The notes under the pieces: model-generated
The model's database searches: none
What the model was told of the DNA's origin: nothing
The model's input: only the letters and a program-made list of their open reading frames with translations
From: Oscillospiraceae bacterium
GTDB lineage: Bacteria > Bacillota > Clostridia > Oscillospirales > Oscillospiraceae
Reading direction: 5' to 3'
DNA length: 8,351 bases
NCBI GenBank assembly: GCA_020025345.1
Contig: JAHHSH010000067.1
Location: 1 to 8,351 of the forward strand
In this document: in pieces, positions 1 to 6,308 of the stretch
How the letters are laid out: the number at the start of each line of letters is the position of its first letter
Numbering within the stretch: position 1 is the first letter of the stretch
Translations under genes and position numbers: made by a program

Positions 1-721
1 TTGTGGCCGGCGCGCCGCCGCGCATCCGCCGCAGGAGTGCCGGATCTGCCATCAGCCCCCGGCCCACCATCAGGGCATCCACCGCCGGATACTGCGTCGC
101 AATGTCTCGGGCATCCTCCGGGGTAAAGATATCTCCGTTATAGGTAACAGGCCACTTTCCCGCAGCCAGCGTCTCTCCCAGCAACTCCCGATGGGCATGA
201 CCCTTATAAAATTCCTTTTGTACACGGGGATGGACGATCAACTCACAGATTGGATAGCGGCTGTAGATTTCCAAGAGCCGGGGCCACTCCTCCACACTGT
301 TCTTCCCCACCCGCGTCTTGATGGACAGGCACAAATCCCCGGGCAGCCCGGCAAAAATCTCGTCCAACATAGCCGTTAGCGCCACAGGATCACTGAGCGC
401 TCCTGCTCCCTTGCGCTTGGCTGTCACCGTGCCGGCAGGGCACCCCAAATTGAAATTGATCTCCCGATAGCCCATATTGTACATCTCGCGAGCCGCCCAG
501 AGAAAGTGGGGTGCATTGTTGGCCAAGATCTGGGGCACCACCGCTAAACCCTCGTTGTGCCGCAGTTCGTCCAGTTCCTTGGTCTGAAAGCTCTCGTTGC
601 CATTAGGGGAAACGAAGGGCGTGAAATACTTGTCCGCGCCGCCGAAAATCTCGTGATGGATGCGCCGCCAGAGGTAGGTGGTCATCCCCTCCAACGGGGC
701 GGCATAGTACTTAATCTCCAT
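1..721 (-). CDS. dus: tRNA-dihydrouridine synthase, 3' end cut by window edge
   Basis: This is a flavoprotein of the Dus family, which reduces specific uridines in tRNA to dihydrouridine using FMN and NAD(P)H in the cytoplasm. The first 240 residues are present and the C-terminal helical part lies beyond the left edge. The TIM-barrel opening has the FMN-contacting APLEGMT at residues 8-14. The family signature NFNLGCPAGTV (89-99) carries the catalytic Cys94, followed by KRKGAGAL. Further FMN contacts are the SIKTRVG lysine (135), VHPR (163-166), NGD (195-197) and the phosphate-binding GRGLM (220-224). The ATG start at 719-721 has AAGGGAG about 9 bases upstream, inside the end of the GIY-YIG gene, and the two genes overlap by 11 bases. 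It is the last visible gene of the minus-strand operon. The family is clear; which uridine position it modifies cannot be told from the sequence. Confidence 0.95.
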   Translation of the reverse strand, partial: MEIKYYAAPLEGMTTYLWRRIHHEIFGGADKYFTPFVSPNGNESFQTKELDELRHNEGLAVVPQILANNAPHFLWAAREMYNMGYREINFNLGCPAGTVTAKRKGAGALSDPVALTAMLDEIFAGLPGDLCLSIKTRVGKNSVEEWPRLLEIYSRYPICELIVHPRVQKEFYKGHAHRELLGETLAAGKWPVTYNGDIFTPEDARDIATQYPAVDALMVGRGLMADPALLRRMRGGAPAT

Positions 722-1070
722 GGTTTACTTCTCCCTTCAAGCACATCTCCAACGTCACATGGGACACCGGGGTATAATCCTCCGCCGCCAGCTGCGGCAG
801 CAGCGTCCCCAGCAGTTCCGGGTGCTCCATCAAGCGCAGCTTATCCCGCTTGGATAGTCTTTTAATAGCGTATTCCAGCCGCGACGCCTTCTGTCGATTC
901 TCCGTCCGCCACAGGCCATCCAGCGCCACCACCGGGTGGGAGCGGGTATAGCGGGCACAGCCCGGCAGCTTCTCCACATGCTCTCGCATCCGATGGCACA
1001 GGTGGGCAGCGATGCCGGTATAGTGGGAGCCGTCGGCACATCGCACTATATAAATATAATAGTATGCCAT
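711..1070 (-). CDS. GIY-YIG nuclease-domain protein (UPF0213/YhbQ-like)
   Basis: This small 119-residue protein carries a stand-alone GIY-YIG nuclease domain. The motif pair is YIY (5-7) and YTG (17-19). It is followed by the catalytic-type arginine in CHRMREH (Arg27, with His31), the ARYTRSHP segment with Tyr41, and Glu66 in the SRLEYAIKRLSK helix, the usual metal-ligand position. The nuclease core ends near residue 85. About 30 further residues follow, which is longer than the roughly 80-95 residues I would expect for this family. The ATG at 1068-1070 was chosen because GGGGAG sits 5 bases upstream. A GTG at 1074-1076 would overlap the preceding stop by 4 bases but has no room for a ribosome site. 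The gene begins 2 bases after the radical SAM stop and overlaps dus, so it is surely co-transcribed. Its substrate is unknown; a DNA repair or RNA role is only a family-level guess. Confidence 0.9.
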   Translation of the reverse strand: MAYYYIYIVRCADGSHYTGIAAHLCHRMREHVEKLPGCARYTRSHPVVALDGLWRTENRQKASRLEYAIKRLSKRDKLRLMEHPELLGTLLPQLAAEDYTPVSHVTLEMCLKGEVNHGD

Positions 1071-1072
1071 GT

Positions 1073-1981
1073 TCACTCCCCCCGGTAAAGCCGTCCCTGC
1101 TGCACATCGCGCTCCTCAAAATAACGATGCATCGCGTTGAGCACCCGCTTCTTATCACCGCTCCACAGCGGCGCAATCAAATCCCGCTTGGCTCCGTCAC
1201 CGGTAAGGCGATGGATCACCGTCTCCGTTGCCATCCGCTCCACGCAGCCTGCCAGCAGGCGGAAATATTCCTCCATTGCCAGTACATCCACCCGTCCCGC
1301 CTCGTACTCCGCGGCAAGATCAGTGCCCCGCAGCACATGGAGGAGGTGGAATTTCACGCCGTCCGCACCGCTGCGGGCGATGTAGTCCGCCGTAGCACAG
1401 ATCATCTCCTCTGTCTCACCCGGCAGACCGATGATCTGGTGCACCACTACCGTAATTCCCCGCCGATGGAGTTCCTCCACCGCCCGGTCAAAAACCTCCA
1501 GCGGATAGCCCCGGCGGATATAATCGGCAGTGACAGGATGGATGGTCTGCAATCCCAGCTCCACCCACACATCTTTCTCCCGATTGAGTTCTTCCAAAAG
1601 ATCCAGTACGTCCCCGCCCAGACAATCCGGCCGGGTGGCGACCGACAGAGCCACTACCTCGGGCGGCGCTATAGCGGCGGTAAAGAGGGAACGCAGCCGC
1701 TCCACAGGGGCATAAGTGTTGGTAAAACTCTGGAAATAGGCGATATACCCCACATCCGGCGGCACTTTATCCGCCACCCGCGCCTTGGCGCAGCGCAGCT
1801 GTTCCTCGATTTCTCCGGAGGCGGCGAACTCACCGCTGCCATACTCTGAGCAGAAAATGCAGCCCCGTTCCCCCACCGTACCGTCCCGGTTGGGGCAGGT
1901 AGTCACCCCCTGCAGCGCCAGCTTGTAGACCTTCCGGCCATACTTCTCCCGCAGCCACTGATTCAATGTTCGATAGTGCAT
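1073..1981 (-). CDS. Radical SAM protein, TIGR01212 family (YhcC/YtqA-like)
   Basis: This 302-residue protein belongs to a widespread radical SAM family of undefined reaction, known from E. coli YhcC and Bacillus YtqA. The iron-sulfur motif is the family's atypical long-spaced form, with Cys29, Cys41 and Cys44 in TTCPNRDG and GCIFC (Cx11CxxC). Conserved family blocks follow: AYFQSFTNTYAP (about 81-92), SVATRPDCL (113-121), WVELGLQT (139-146), IIGLPGET (173-180), FHLLHVLRGT (201-210) and HRLTGDGAKRDL (257-268). Length is normal for the family. The ATG at 1979-1981 was chosen because the homology begins immediately there and a G-rich site (AAAGGGGGG, 1990-1998) precedes it. The open frame continues upstream to 2269, but that extension crosses the divergent promoters and the antisense of the AbrB gene. 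It heads the minus-strand operon with the GIY-YIG and Dus genes, which hints at an RNA-related job but does not prove one. Confidence 0.93.
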   Translation of the reverse strand: MHYRTLNQWLREKYGRKVYKLALQGVTTCPNRDGTVGERGCIFCSEYGSGEFAASGEIEEQLRCAKARVADKVPPDVGYIAYFQSFTNTYAPVERLRSLFTAAIAPPEVVALSVATRPDCLGGDVLDLLEELNREKDVWVELGLQTIHPVTADYIRRGYPLEVFDRAVEELHRRGITVVVHQIIGLPGETEEMICATADYIARSGADGVKFHLLHVLRGTDLAAEYEAGRVDVLAMEEYFRLLAGCVERMATETVIHRLTGDGAKRDLIAPLWSGDKKRVLNAMHRYFEERDVQQGRLYRGE

Positions 1982-2007
1982 CACACCCACCCCCCTTTCT
2001 TCTCCAC

Positions 2008-2037
2008 AGTATACCATCTTACCTCCATCTCTGACAA
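2008..2037 (-). promoter_or_regulatory. Predicted sigma-A-type promoter of the radical SAM/GIY-YIG/dus operon
   Basis: Read on the minus strand, TTGTCA (2032-2037) and TATACT (2008-2013) are separated by 18 bases. Transcription would begin near 2001, leaving a leader of about 20 bases before the radical SAM start at 1981. This is called from consensus match and position only. Confidence 0.65.
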
Positions 2038-2039
2038 GG

Positions 2040-2055
2040 TGCGAAAATCTTCGCA
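2040..2055. promoter_or_regulatory. Inverted repeat between the divergent promoters, possible operator
   Basis: TGCGAA and TTCGCA are perfect 6-base arms around a 4-base spacer AATC. The site lies just upstream of the minus-strand -35 box and about 20 bases upstream of the plus-strand -35 box. Its 12-base core recurs on the other strand at 2191-2202 inside the regulator gene. A shorter palindrome, GAGAATTTCTC, lies at 2060-2070. A role as a regulator site is inference. Confidence 0.35.
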
Positions 2056-2073
2056 ATATGAGAATTTCTCCCC

Positions 2074-2101
2074 TTGCATTTACTAAAAAACGTGATATAC
2101 T
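2074..2101 (+). promoter_or_regulatory. Predicted extended -10 promoter of the AbrB/PLP-lyase/EamA operon
   Basis: TTGCAT (2074-2079) and TATACT (2096-2101) are 16 bases apart, and TG at 2093-2094 one base before the hexamer makes an extended -10 element. Transcription would begin near 2108, giving a leader of about 43 bases to the ATG at 2151. The start point lies directly in front of the palindrome at 2110-2123. Confidence 0.7.
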
Positions 2102-2109
2102 GTTATCCG

Positions 2110-2123
2110 TCACACATGTGTGA
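2110..2123. promoter_or_regulatory. Perfect 14-bp palindrome TCACACATGTGTGA, candidate operator
   Basis: The sequence equals its own reverse complement over all 14 bases. It begins about 2 bases after the predicted transcription start, where a bound protein would block initiation or escape. It has no loop-forming spacer and no T-run, so it does not look like a terminator. Adjacent bases 2121-2138 form a second inverted repeat, TGAAAA/TTTTCA, just before the ribosome binding site. The downstream AbrB-type protein is an obvious candidate binder, but this is not shown. Confidence 0.5.
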
Positions 2124-2150
2124 AAAATATGATTTTCAGAGGTGAAGCGT

Positions 2151-2387
2151 ATGCCTGGGGGGAAACACATACTGGGAAAACCCAAGGGTCCGAAGATTTT
2201 CGGCACAGCCCGTGTGGGCGACCGCGGACAGATCGTGATTCCTAAGGAAGCCCGCAGCTTCTTCGGCATTCAGCCGGGGGACACGCTGTTGATATTGGGA
2301 AATGAAGAAAGTGGATTGATCGTCTCCAAGCCTGATGTTTTAGATCAGGTTGCGGAGCAGATTTTGGAAACAATGAGAAAGGATTGA
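2151..2387 (+). CDS. AbrB/MazE/SpoVT-type DNA-binding regulator, 78 residues
   Basis: This is a small protein with a swapped-hairpin AbrB-type DNA-binding domain at residues 18-60. It shows the characteristic order GTARVGDRGQIVIPKEAR (18-35), FGIQPGDTLLILG (38-50) and GLIVSK (55-60). Residues 1-17 are basic (several Lys, Gly and Pro), and 61-78 form a short amphipathic helix that could aid oligomerisation. Proteins of this fold act as dimers or tetramers and commonly repress genes or serve as antitoxins. No toxin gene is adjacent, so a transcription regulator is the better reading. The ATG at 2151 was chosen because AGAGGTG ends 6 bases before it; an in-frame GTG at 2142 overlaps that site and lacks its own. 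It is the first gene of a three-gene operon, 10 bases ahead of the PLP enzyme. Autoregulation through the nearby palindromes is plausible inference. Confidence 0.9.
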   Translation: MPGGKHILGKPKGPKIFGTARVGDRGQIVIPKEARSFFGIQPGDTLLILGNEESGLIVSKPDVLDQVAEQILETMRKD

Positions 2388-2397
2388 GGGAAGTTTC

Positions 2398-3678
2398 ATG
2401 AAAACCAACGAGATTTACGCCCAGATGGGCGTTTCCGATGCCGTACTGCGCTTCGGTGAAAAGGTACTGTCCGAGCTGACGGAGCAGTTTGCCCACATTG
2501 ACGAAGTGGCCGAATACAATCAGGCCAAGGTGGTTGCCGCCATGCAGAAGAACCGGCTGGCTGCCAATCATTTCAACCTCTCCAGCGGTTACGGCTACGA
2601 TGATGACGGCCGCGACAATCTGGAGCGCATCTACGCCGACACCTTCCATACCGAAGCGGCTCTGGTACGCCCCCAGATCACCTGCGGCACCCACGCACTG
2701 GCGCTGGCTCTGAGCGCCAATCTGCTGCCCGGTGACGAGCTTCTAAGCCCCGTGGGCGCCCCCTATGACACACTGGAGGAAGTGATCGGCATCCGCCCCT
2801 CCACCTGCTCTCTCAAGGAGTATGGCGTCAGCTACCGTCAGGTAGACCTGCTGGAGGACGGCACTTTTGACTACGAGGGCATCCGTGCCGCCATCAATGA
2901 AAAAACAAAGCTGGTCACCATCCAGCGCTCCAAGGGCTACGCCACCCGCCCCTCCTTCTCCGTACAGCAGATCGGTGAGCTGATTGCCTTCTGCAAGGAG
3001 TGCAAGCCGGACATTTTGTGCATGGTGGATAACTGCTATGGTGAGTTTGTGGACACCATCGAGCCCTCCGATCTGGGGGCCGACATGGTGGTGGGCAGCC
3101 TCATCAAGAACCCCGGCGGCGGTCTTGCCCCCACCGGCGGCTACATCTGCGGTAAGGAAAAGTGCATCGAGCGCTGCGCCTATCGCTTGAACGCCCCCGG
3201 TCTGGGTAAGGAAGTCGGCGCCAACATGGGCCTTTTGACCTCCCTCTATCAGGGCTTTTTCCTGGCTCCCACCGTGGTGGCCGGTGCTACCAAGGGTGCA
3301 CTCTTCGCCGCCGCCTGCTATGAGCAGCTGGGCTTCCGCGTGGTTCCCGGCAGCAAGGAGCAGCGCAACGACATCATTCAAGCCGTGGAGCTGGGCAGCC
3401 GTGAGGGCATGGTCGCCTTCTGCGCCGGTATTCAGGCCGCAGCCCCCGTGGACAGCTATGTGACCCCCGAGCCCTGGCCCATGCCCGGCTACGACTCCGA
3501 CGTCATTATGGCCGCAGGTGCTTTCGTACAGGGCTCCTCCATCGAGCTCTCCGCCGACGGCCCCATCCGTGAGCCCTACGCCGTCTACTTTCAGGGCGGC
3601 CTCACCTGGTATCATGCCAAGTTGGGCATTCTCATGAGCCTGCAGAAGATGCTGGACGCAAAGCTCATTGACCTGTAA
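2398..3678 (+). CDS. PLP-dependent lyase of the aluminum-resistance / methionine gamma-lyase family
   Basis: This 426-residue cytoplasmic enzyme has the fold-type I cystathionine gamma-synthase-like architecture of the family annotated as aluminum resistance protein (YnbB-like) or methionine gamma-lyase family. An N-terminal helical part leads into HFNLSSGYGYDDDGRDNLE (58-76) and RPQITCGTHA (91-100), the cofactor phosphate region. Asp211 in CMVDNCYGEF (208-217) should contact the pyridine nitrogen. Lys237 in GSLIKNPGGGLAPTGGYI (233-250) is the expected Schiff-base lysine. The C-terminal part has TPEPWPMPGYDSDVIMAAG (356-374) and FVQGSSIELSADGP (376-389), typical of this family. Length is normal and all key residues appear intact. 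GAGGGAAG stands before the ATG. The true substrate in this family is poorly defined; a carbon-sulfur lyase acting on a sulfur amino acid is the usual prediction. Pairing with a permease suggests transport of a substrate or product. Confidence 0.93.
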   Translation: MKTNEIYAQMGVSDAVLRFGEKVLSELTEQFAHIDEVAEYNQAKVVAAMQKNRLAANHFNLSSGYGYDDDGRDNLERIYADTFHTEAALVRPQITCGTHALALALSANLLPGDELLSPVGAPYDTLEEVIGIRPSTCSLKEYGVSYRQVDLLEDGTFDYEGIRAAINEKTKLVTIQRSKGYATRPSFSVQQIGELIAFCKECKPDILCMVDNCYGEFVDTIEPSDLGADMVVGSLIKNPGGGLAPTGGYICGKEKCIERCAYRLNAPGLGKEVGANMGLLTSLYQGFFLAPTVVAGATKGALFAAACYEQLGFRVVPGSKEQRNDIIQAVELGSREGMVAFCAGIQAAAPVDSYVTPEPWPMPGYDSDVIMAAGAFVQGSSIELSADGPIREPYAVYFQGGLTWYHAKLGILMSLQKMLDAKLIDL

Positions 3679-3718
3679 TCTTTAGCCTGTGTTTCTATAA
3701 GGAGAAAAAGAGAATATT

Positions 3719-4660
3719 ATGTGGTTTTGGCTTTCTATTATCACCCTCCTGTTCTGGAGTGGTTCCGACCTCTTTTCCAAAATCGGCTGCCGTGACGCCG
3801 ACGACAAGTACAGCCATCTGAAAATGGTGATCGCCGTGGGTGTGGTAATGGGCCTGCACGCCTGTTACGAGATTTTTGCAAACGGCACAGTAATCAGCTT
3901 CCAGATCATCCTCACCTATTTGCCGGTATCCCTTTTGTACATCATTTCCATGGCGATGGGCTATGTGGGGCTTCGCTACATTGAATTGTCCATTTCCTCC
4001 CCCATCTGCAACTCCTCCGGCGCTCTGGTAGCCGTAATTACGTTGCTGACGGTAGGTGCCGGGGATTATTCTCCTCTCGCCATCGGCGCTGTGGCGCTGG
4101 TATGTATCGGTGCCATCGGCCTTGGCGTGGTGGATCACTTCGAGGATGATACCCTCCGCGCCGAACGGCAGAAGGAAAGCAACTACAAATACGCCAAATC
4201 GTTTATGGCACTGGCGTTGCCTGTCGCCTACTGCATTTTGGATGCTGCCGGTACTTTCGCTGATAACTTTGTGATTGCTAAAATCGGCCAGATTCTTGGC
4301 TCTGCTGATCCCGAGGCAGGCGTGGCTTCTGCCAACGTGGCCTATGAGCTGACCTTCCTTTTCACCGCCGTCTTGTGCTTTATCTATGTGGTACTGATCA
4401 AGCACGACCGTCTCCTGCCCCGCCGTGAACTTCCCAAGTATACCGGCGCCCTGTGCGAAACGGTGGGCCAGTTCTGCTACATCTTCGCCATCTCTGATAC
4501 CCAGCATCTGGCTATGTCCGCTCCCATCATCTCCTCCTACTGCGCCGCCTCCGTACTGTGGGGCCGCCTGTTCCTCAAGGAGAAGCTCTCCTGGAAGCAC
4601 TATCTCATGATCGCGCTGGTAGTGATCGGTATCTTCGTCATGGGCGTATTCGACCTTTAA
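3719..4660 (+). CDS. EamA/DMT-superfamily membrane transporter
   Basis: This 313-residue protein has about ten hydrophobic segments, near residues 3-20, 36-54, 62-83, 95-113, 118-138, 161-180, 206-227, 243-260, 264-282 and 294-311. It shows the two-fold internal repeat of the drug/metabolite transporter superfamily. Each half ends in an EamA-like helix pair, the second being SAPIISSYCAASVLWGRLFLKEKLSW (267-292) followed by a Gly/Ile-rich last helix. A charged cytoplasmic-looking linker at 139-160 joins the halves. The gene lies 40 bases after the PLP lyase and ends at a strong terminator, so it is the last gene of the operon. AAGGAG at 3699-3704 stands 14 bases from the ATG, rather far for efficient initiation, but no other in-frame start exists between. 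An amino acid or metabolite exporter linked to the lyase is the best guess; direction and substrate cannot be read from the sequence. Confidence 0.9.
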   Translation: MWFWLSIITLLFWSGSDLFSKIGCRDADDKYSHLKMVIAVGVVMGLHACYEIFANGTVISFQIILTYLPVSLLYIISMAMGYVGLRYIELSISSPICNSSGALVAVITLLTVGAGDYSPLAIGAVALVCIGAIGLGVVDHFEDDTLRAERQKESNYKYAKSFMALALPVAYCILDAAGTFADNFVIAKIGQILGSADPEAGVASANVAYELTFLFTAVLCFIYVVLIKHDRLLPRRELPKYTGALCETVGQFCYIFAISDTQHLAMSAPIISSYCAASVLWGRLFLKEKLSWKHYLMIALVVIGIFVMGVFDL

Positions 4661-4677
4661 TAAGCCTCACGCACAAC

Positions 4678-4716
4678 AAAAAATACCGAAGACAAGTACT
4701 GTCTTCGGTATTTTTT
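4678..4716. terminator. Bidirectional intrinsic terminator between convergent operons
   Basis: ATACCGAAGACA (4683-4694) pairs perfectly with 4700-4711 around the 5-base loop AGTAC, and A:T pairs extend the stem outward to 4678 and 4716. A run of seven or more T follows on the plus strand, and a run of six T follows on the minus strand. It lies 17 bases after the EamA stop and 9 bases beyond the stop of the opposing solute-binding gene, so it probably ends both transcripts. Confidence 0.93.
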
Positions 4717-4725
4717 TATATTTCT

Positions 4726-6246
4726 TTAAGGCTCCATCAGAACTTCCAGCAGCGCCTGATCCCGGCAATCCGCCAACACGGCAATCTTACCCGCAGCAGC
4801 ACCCATAGGGATCACTGGCAGCGTATTGACTGCCTGCTTCTCAAGAGCACTATAGACGCTCCGATAGTCCGCGTGCAGCTGCTGTGCGATCCATCCATCG
4901 TACTCTGCCGAGCCGATTGTTTCTCGCAGGATCTCTTCCGGGCTTCGCAGATCCACAAAGGACAGCGCCATATCGCAGGATTCCAGTGTACCATCAAAGT
5001 CCACCTGCAGCTCTATTCCCCGGTCTGCGAACTGTTGCACCAGAATACCATAATAGCTGCGGTTCACCGTTGTATCCGTCATAGCCACGGTCACAGTGGC
5101 CTTGCCTCGTTCCTCCGCCAGTTCTTTTATCGCCTTTTCCGCCTGCAGCTTCTCCATCTGCCCGGCAAATGCATTTTTACCGGCATACCGAGGACTTGCA
5201 AATCCGCTAACCGTCAGATTAGCGTCCGGTGTCGCTCGTATGGCATTCACATTCTTCCAGAAATCATCGCCGTCAAAGGCAGCACCTACCGCCTGACGCA
5301 CCGCCAGACTGCTTTGCGGGGCAAAGGTGATATAGGCGCGTTCCACCGTGGGATATGCATAAATATCATAGCCTCCAGCAGACTGGGCGAGCTCGTAGAT
5401 TTCCCGATTGCCCACTGTCATTGCATCCACAGAATAATCCGTTGTTCCCTTCTCCAATGCCTGTCTCGTTCCATTGATGAAGTGGATCTCTTTATAGTCG
5501 AAGTCTCCTGCACCACGGGGATTCTCTGCAAGGATTGCCTCCTGCAGCCCTCGAAACTGTTTCAACCGGTAGCTGCCGCTGCCCAGTGGAAACTCACACT
5601 CCTCTGTCTCTTTTACAACCGGAAGCGTCAAGGTCTCCAGATTACGCAGGGACGGTTCGCAGAAGGTGAAGCGCAGCTTCCCCTCATTGAGAATTTCAAT
5701 TCCCGCAAGGTCATCAGCCATCCCCTTAAGATATGCCTCCCCACCCTCTATGGCGGCTACCACCTCCTTCCGTGAGTTTTCGGAATCTTTGGCAGCTACC
5801 AGCAGGTAGGCGTTGTAAACGTCCTGTGCTGTCACAGAGCTGCCATCAGAAAAGCGATGCTTTCCTAAGGTCACCTCCGCACTGAGTCCATCTGCAGAAA
5901 AGGTTACTTTCTTCGCAAGTACAGGCTCTACCTCTCCCCCTGCAGAAATGGAGACCAGCGGCTCATACAAAAGACGGCAGAGCTGCCGCGCCGTTTGTTC
6001 CGAGGACTTATAAAATGCCACATCCACAGGAAGCTGGCCGCAGGCAACGGTAAACTTTCCTTTTTGCGCCGCCTCCTTGTTGATCTGTGACACACTGCCC
6101 TCATGCAGAAGACGTACGCCGCCATCCACGAGATCTGCCGACCGGGGGCGCAGCAGCAATACAGCACCCAGCAGCAGGACTACTGCCGCGCTGGCAATGC
6201 CGATCCATTTTTGGCTCTTTTTGGGGCGAGCAATTCTTTTTGCCAT
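4726..6246 (-). CDS. Membrane-anchored family 5 extracellular solute-binding protein
   Basis: This 506-residue protein is of the SBP_bac_5 type, which binds peptides, nickel chelates or related solutes outside the cell for ABC import. Residues 1-14 are basic (MAKRIARPKKSQK) and 15-32 form one hydrophobic helix ending in RPRSAD. There is no cysteine and hence no lipobox, so the protein is probably held by this helix. The binding fold has family blocks RLLYEPLVSI (about 91-100), FSADGLSAEVTLGKHRFSDG (116-135) with SVTAQDVYNAY after it, PLGSGSYRLKQF (220-231), RAYITFAPQ and VRQAVGAAFDGDDFW in the middle, and TLPVIPMG near the end. The ATG has AAGGTGG (6254-6260) seven bases upstream. It follows the surface-protein gene by 62 bases, nearly all taken by a hairpin, with no room for its own promoter there. 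No permease or ATPase gene is beside it on this side, so its transporter partner is unknown. Confidence 0.92.
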   Translation of the reverse strand: MAKRIARPKKSQKWIGIASAAVVLLLGAVLLLRPRSADLVDGGVRLLHEGSVSQINKEAAQKGKFTVACGQLPVDVAFYKSSEQTARQLCRLLYEPLVSISAGGEVEPVLAKKVTFSADGLSAEVTLGKHRFSDGSSVTAQDVYNAYLLVAAKDSENSRKEVVAAIEGGEAYLKGMADDLAGIEILNEGKLRFTFCEPSLRNLETLTLPVVKETEECEFPLGSGSYRLKQFRGLQEAILAENPRGAGDFDYKEIHFINGTRQALEKGTTDYSVDAMTVGNREIYELAQSAGGYDIYAYPTVERAYITFAPQSSLAVRQAVGAAFDGDDFWKNVNAIRATPDANLTVSGFASPRYAGKNAFAGQMEKLQAEKAIKELAEERGKATVTVAMTDTTVNRSYYGILVQQFADRGIELQVDFDGTLESCDMALSFVDLRSPEEILRETIGSAEYDGWIAQQLHADYRSVYSALEKQAVNTLPVIPMGAAAGKIAVLADCRDQALLEVLMEP

Positions 6247-6266
6247 ACTTTTACCACCTTTTCTAT

Positions 6267-6302
6267 AAACATCACGGAGGGAAAATTCCCTCCGTGATGT
6301 TT
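6267..6302 (-). terminator. Strong intercistronic hairpin, probable leaky terminator or attenuator
   Basis: Seventeen bases at 6286-6302 pair perfectly with 6267-6283; only two bases (6284-6285) remain between, so the real loop is probably AAAA/UUUU. In the minus-strand transcript the stem ends in UUUAUAG, a weak U-tract. The ribosome site of the solute-binding gene starts only 6 bases later. The likely effect is partial termination or mRNA end protection that lowers or uncouples expression of the downstream gene; this is inference. Confidence 0.65.
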
Positions 6303-6308
6303 TCCGTA

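Noticed and set aside
1064..1849. Plus-strand open frame of 261 codons
   Set aside because: It is the antisense shadow of the radical SAM gene, with no family motif.
2142..2150. GTG start for the AbrB-type regulator
   Set aside because: This codon overlaps the AGAGGTG ribosome site that serves the ATG at 2151, and no other site lies upstream.
1982..2269. N-terminal extension of the radical SAM frame by about 96 residues on the minus strand
   Set aside because: It would run through both promoters and antisense to the AbrB gene, has no family similarity, and a good ribosome site and homology start lie at 1981.
2151..2387. AbrB-type gene as the antitoxin of a toxin-antitoxin pair
   Set aside because: The following gene is a full-length PLP enzyme, and no small toxin such as MazF or PIN type is adjacent on either side.
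2743..3615. Long minus-strand open frame of 290 codons opposite the PLP lyase
   Set aside because: It is Gly/Ala/His-rich with no domain and results from the codon bias of the real gene on the other strand.
3695..4600. Minus-strand open frame of 301 codons opposite the EamA permease
   Set aside because: It has no recognisable domain or ribosome site, while the plus strand encodes a clear ten-helix transporter.
4558..5775. Plus-strand open frame of 405 codons
   Set aside because: It begins within the permease gene, reads through the terminator and then runs antisense to the solute-binding gene; composition is rich in Cys, His and Arg with no domain.
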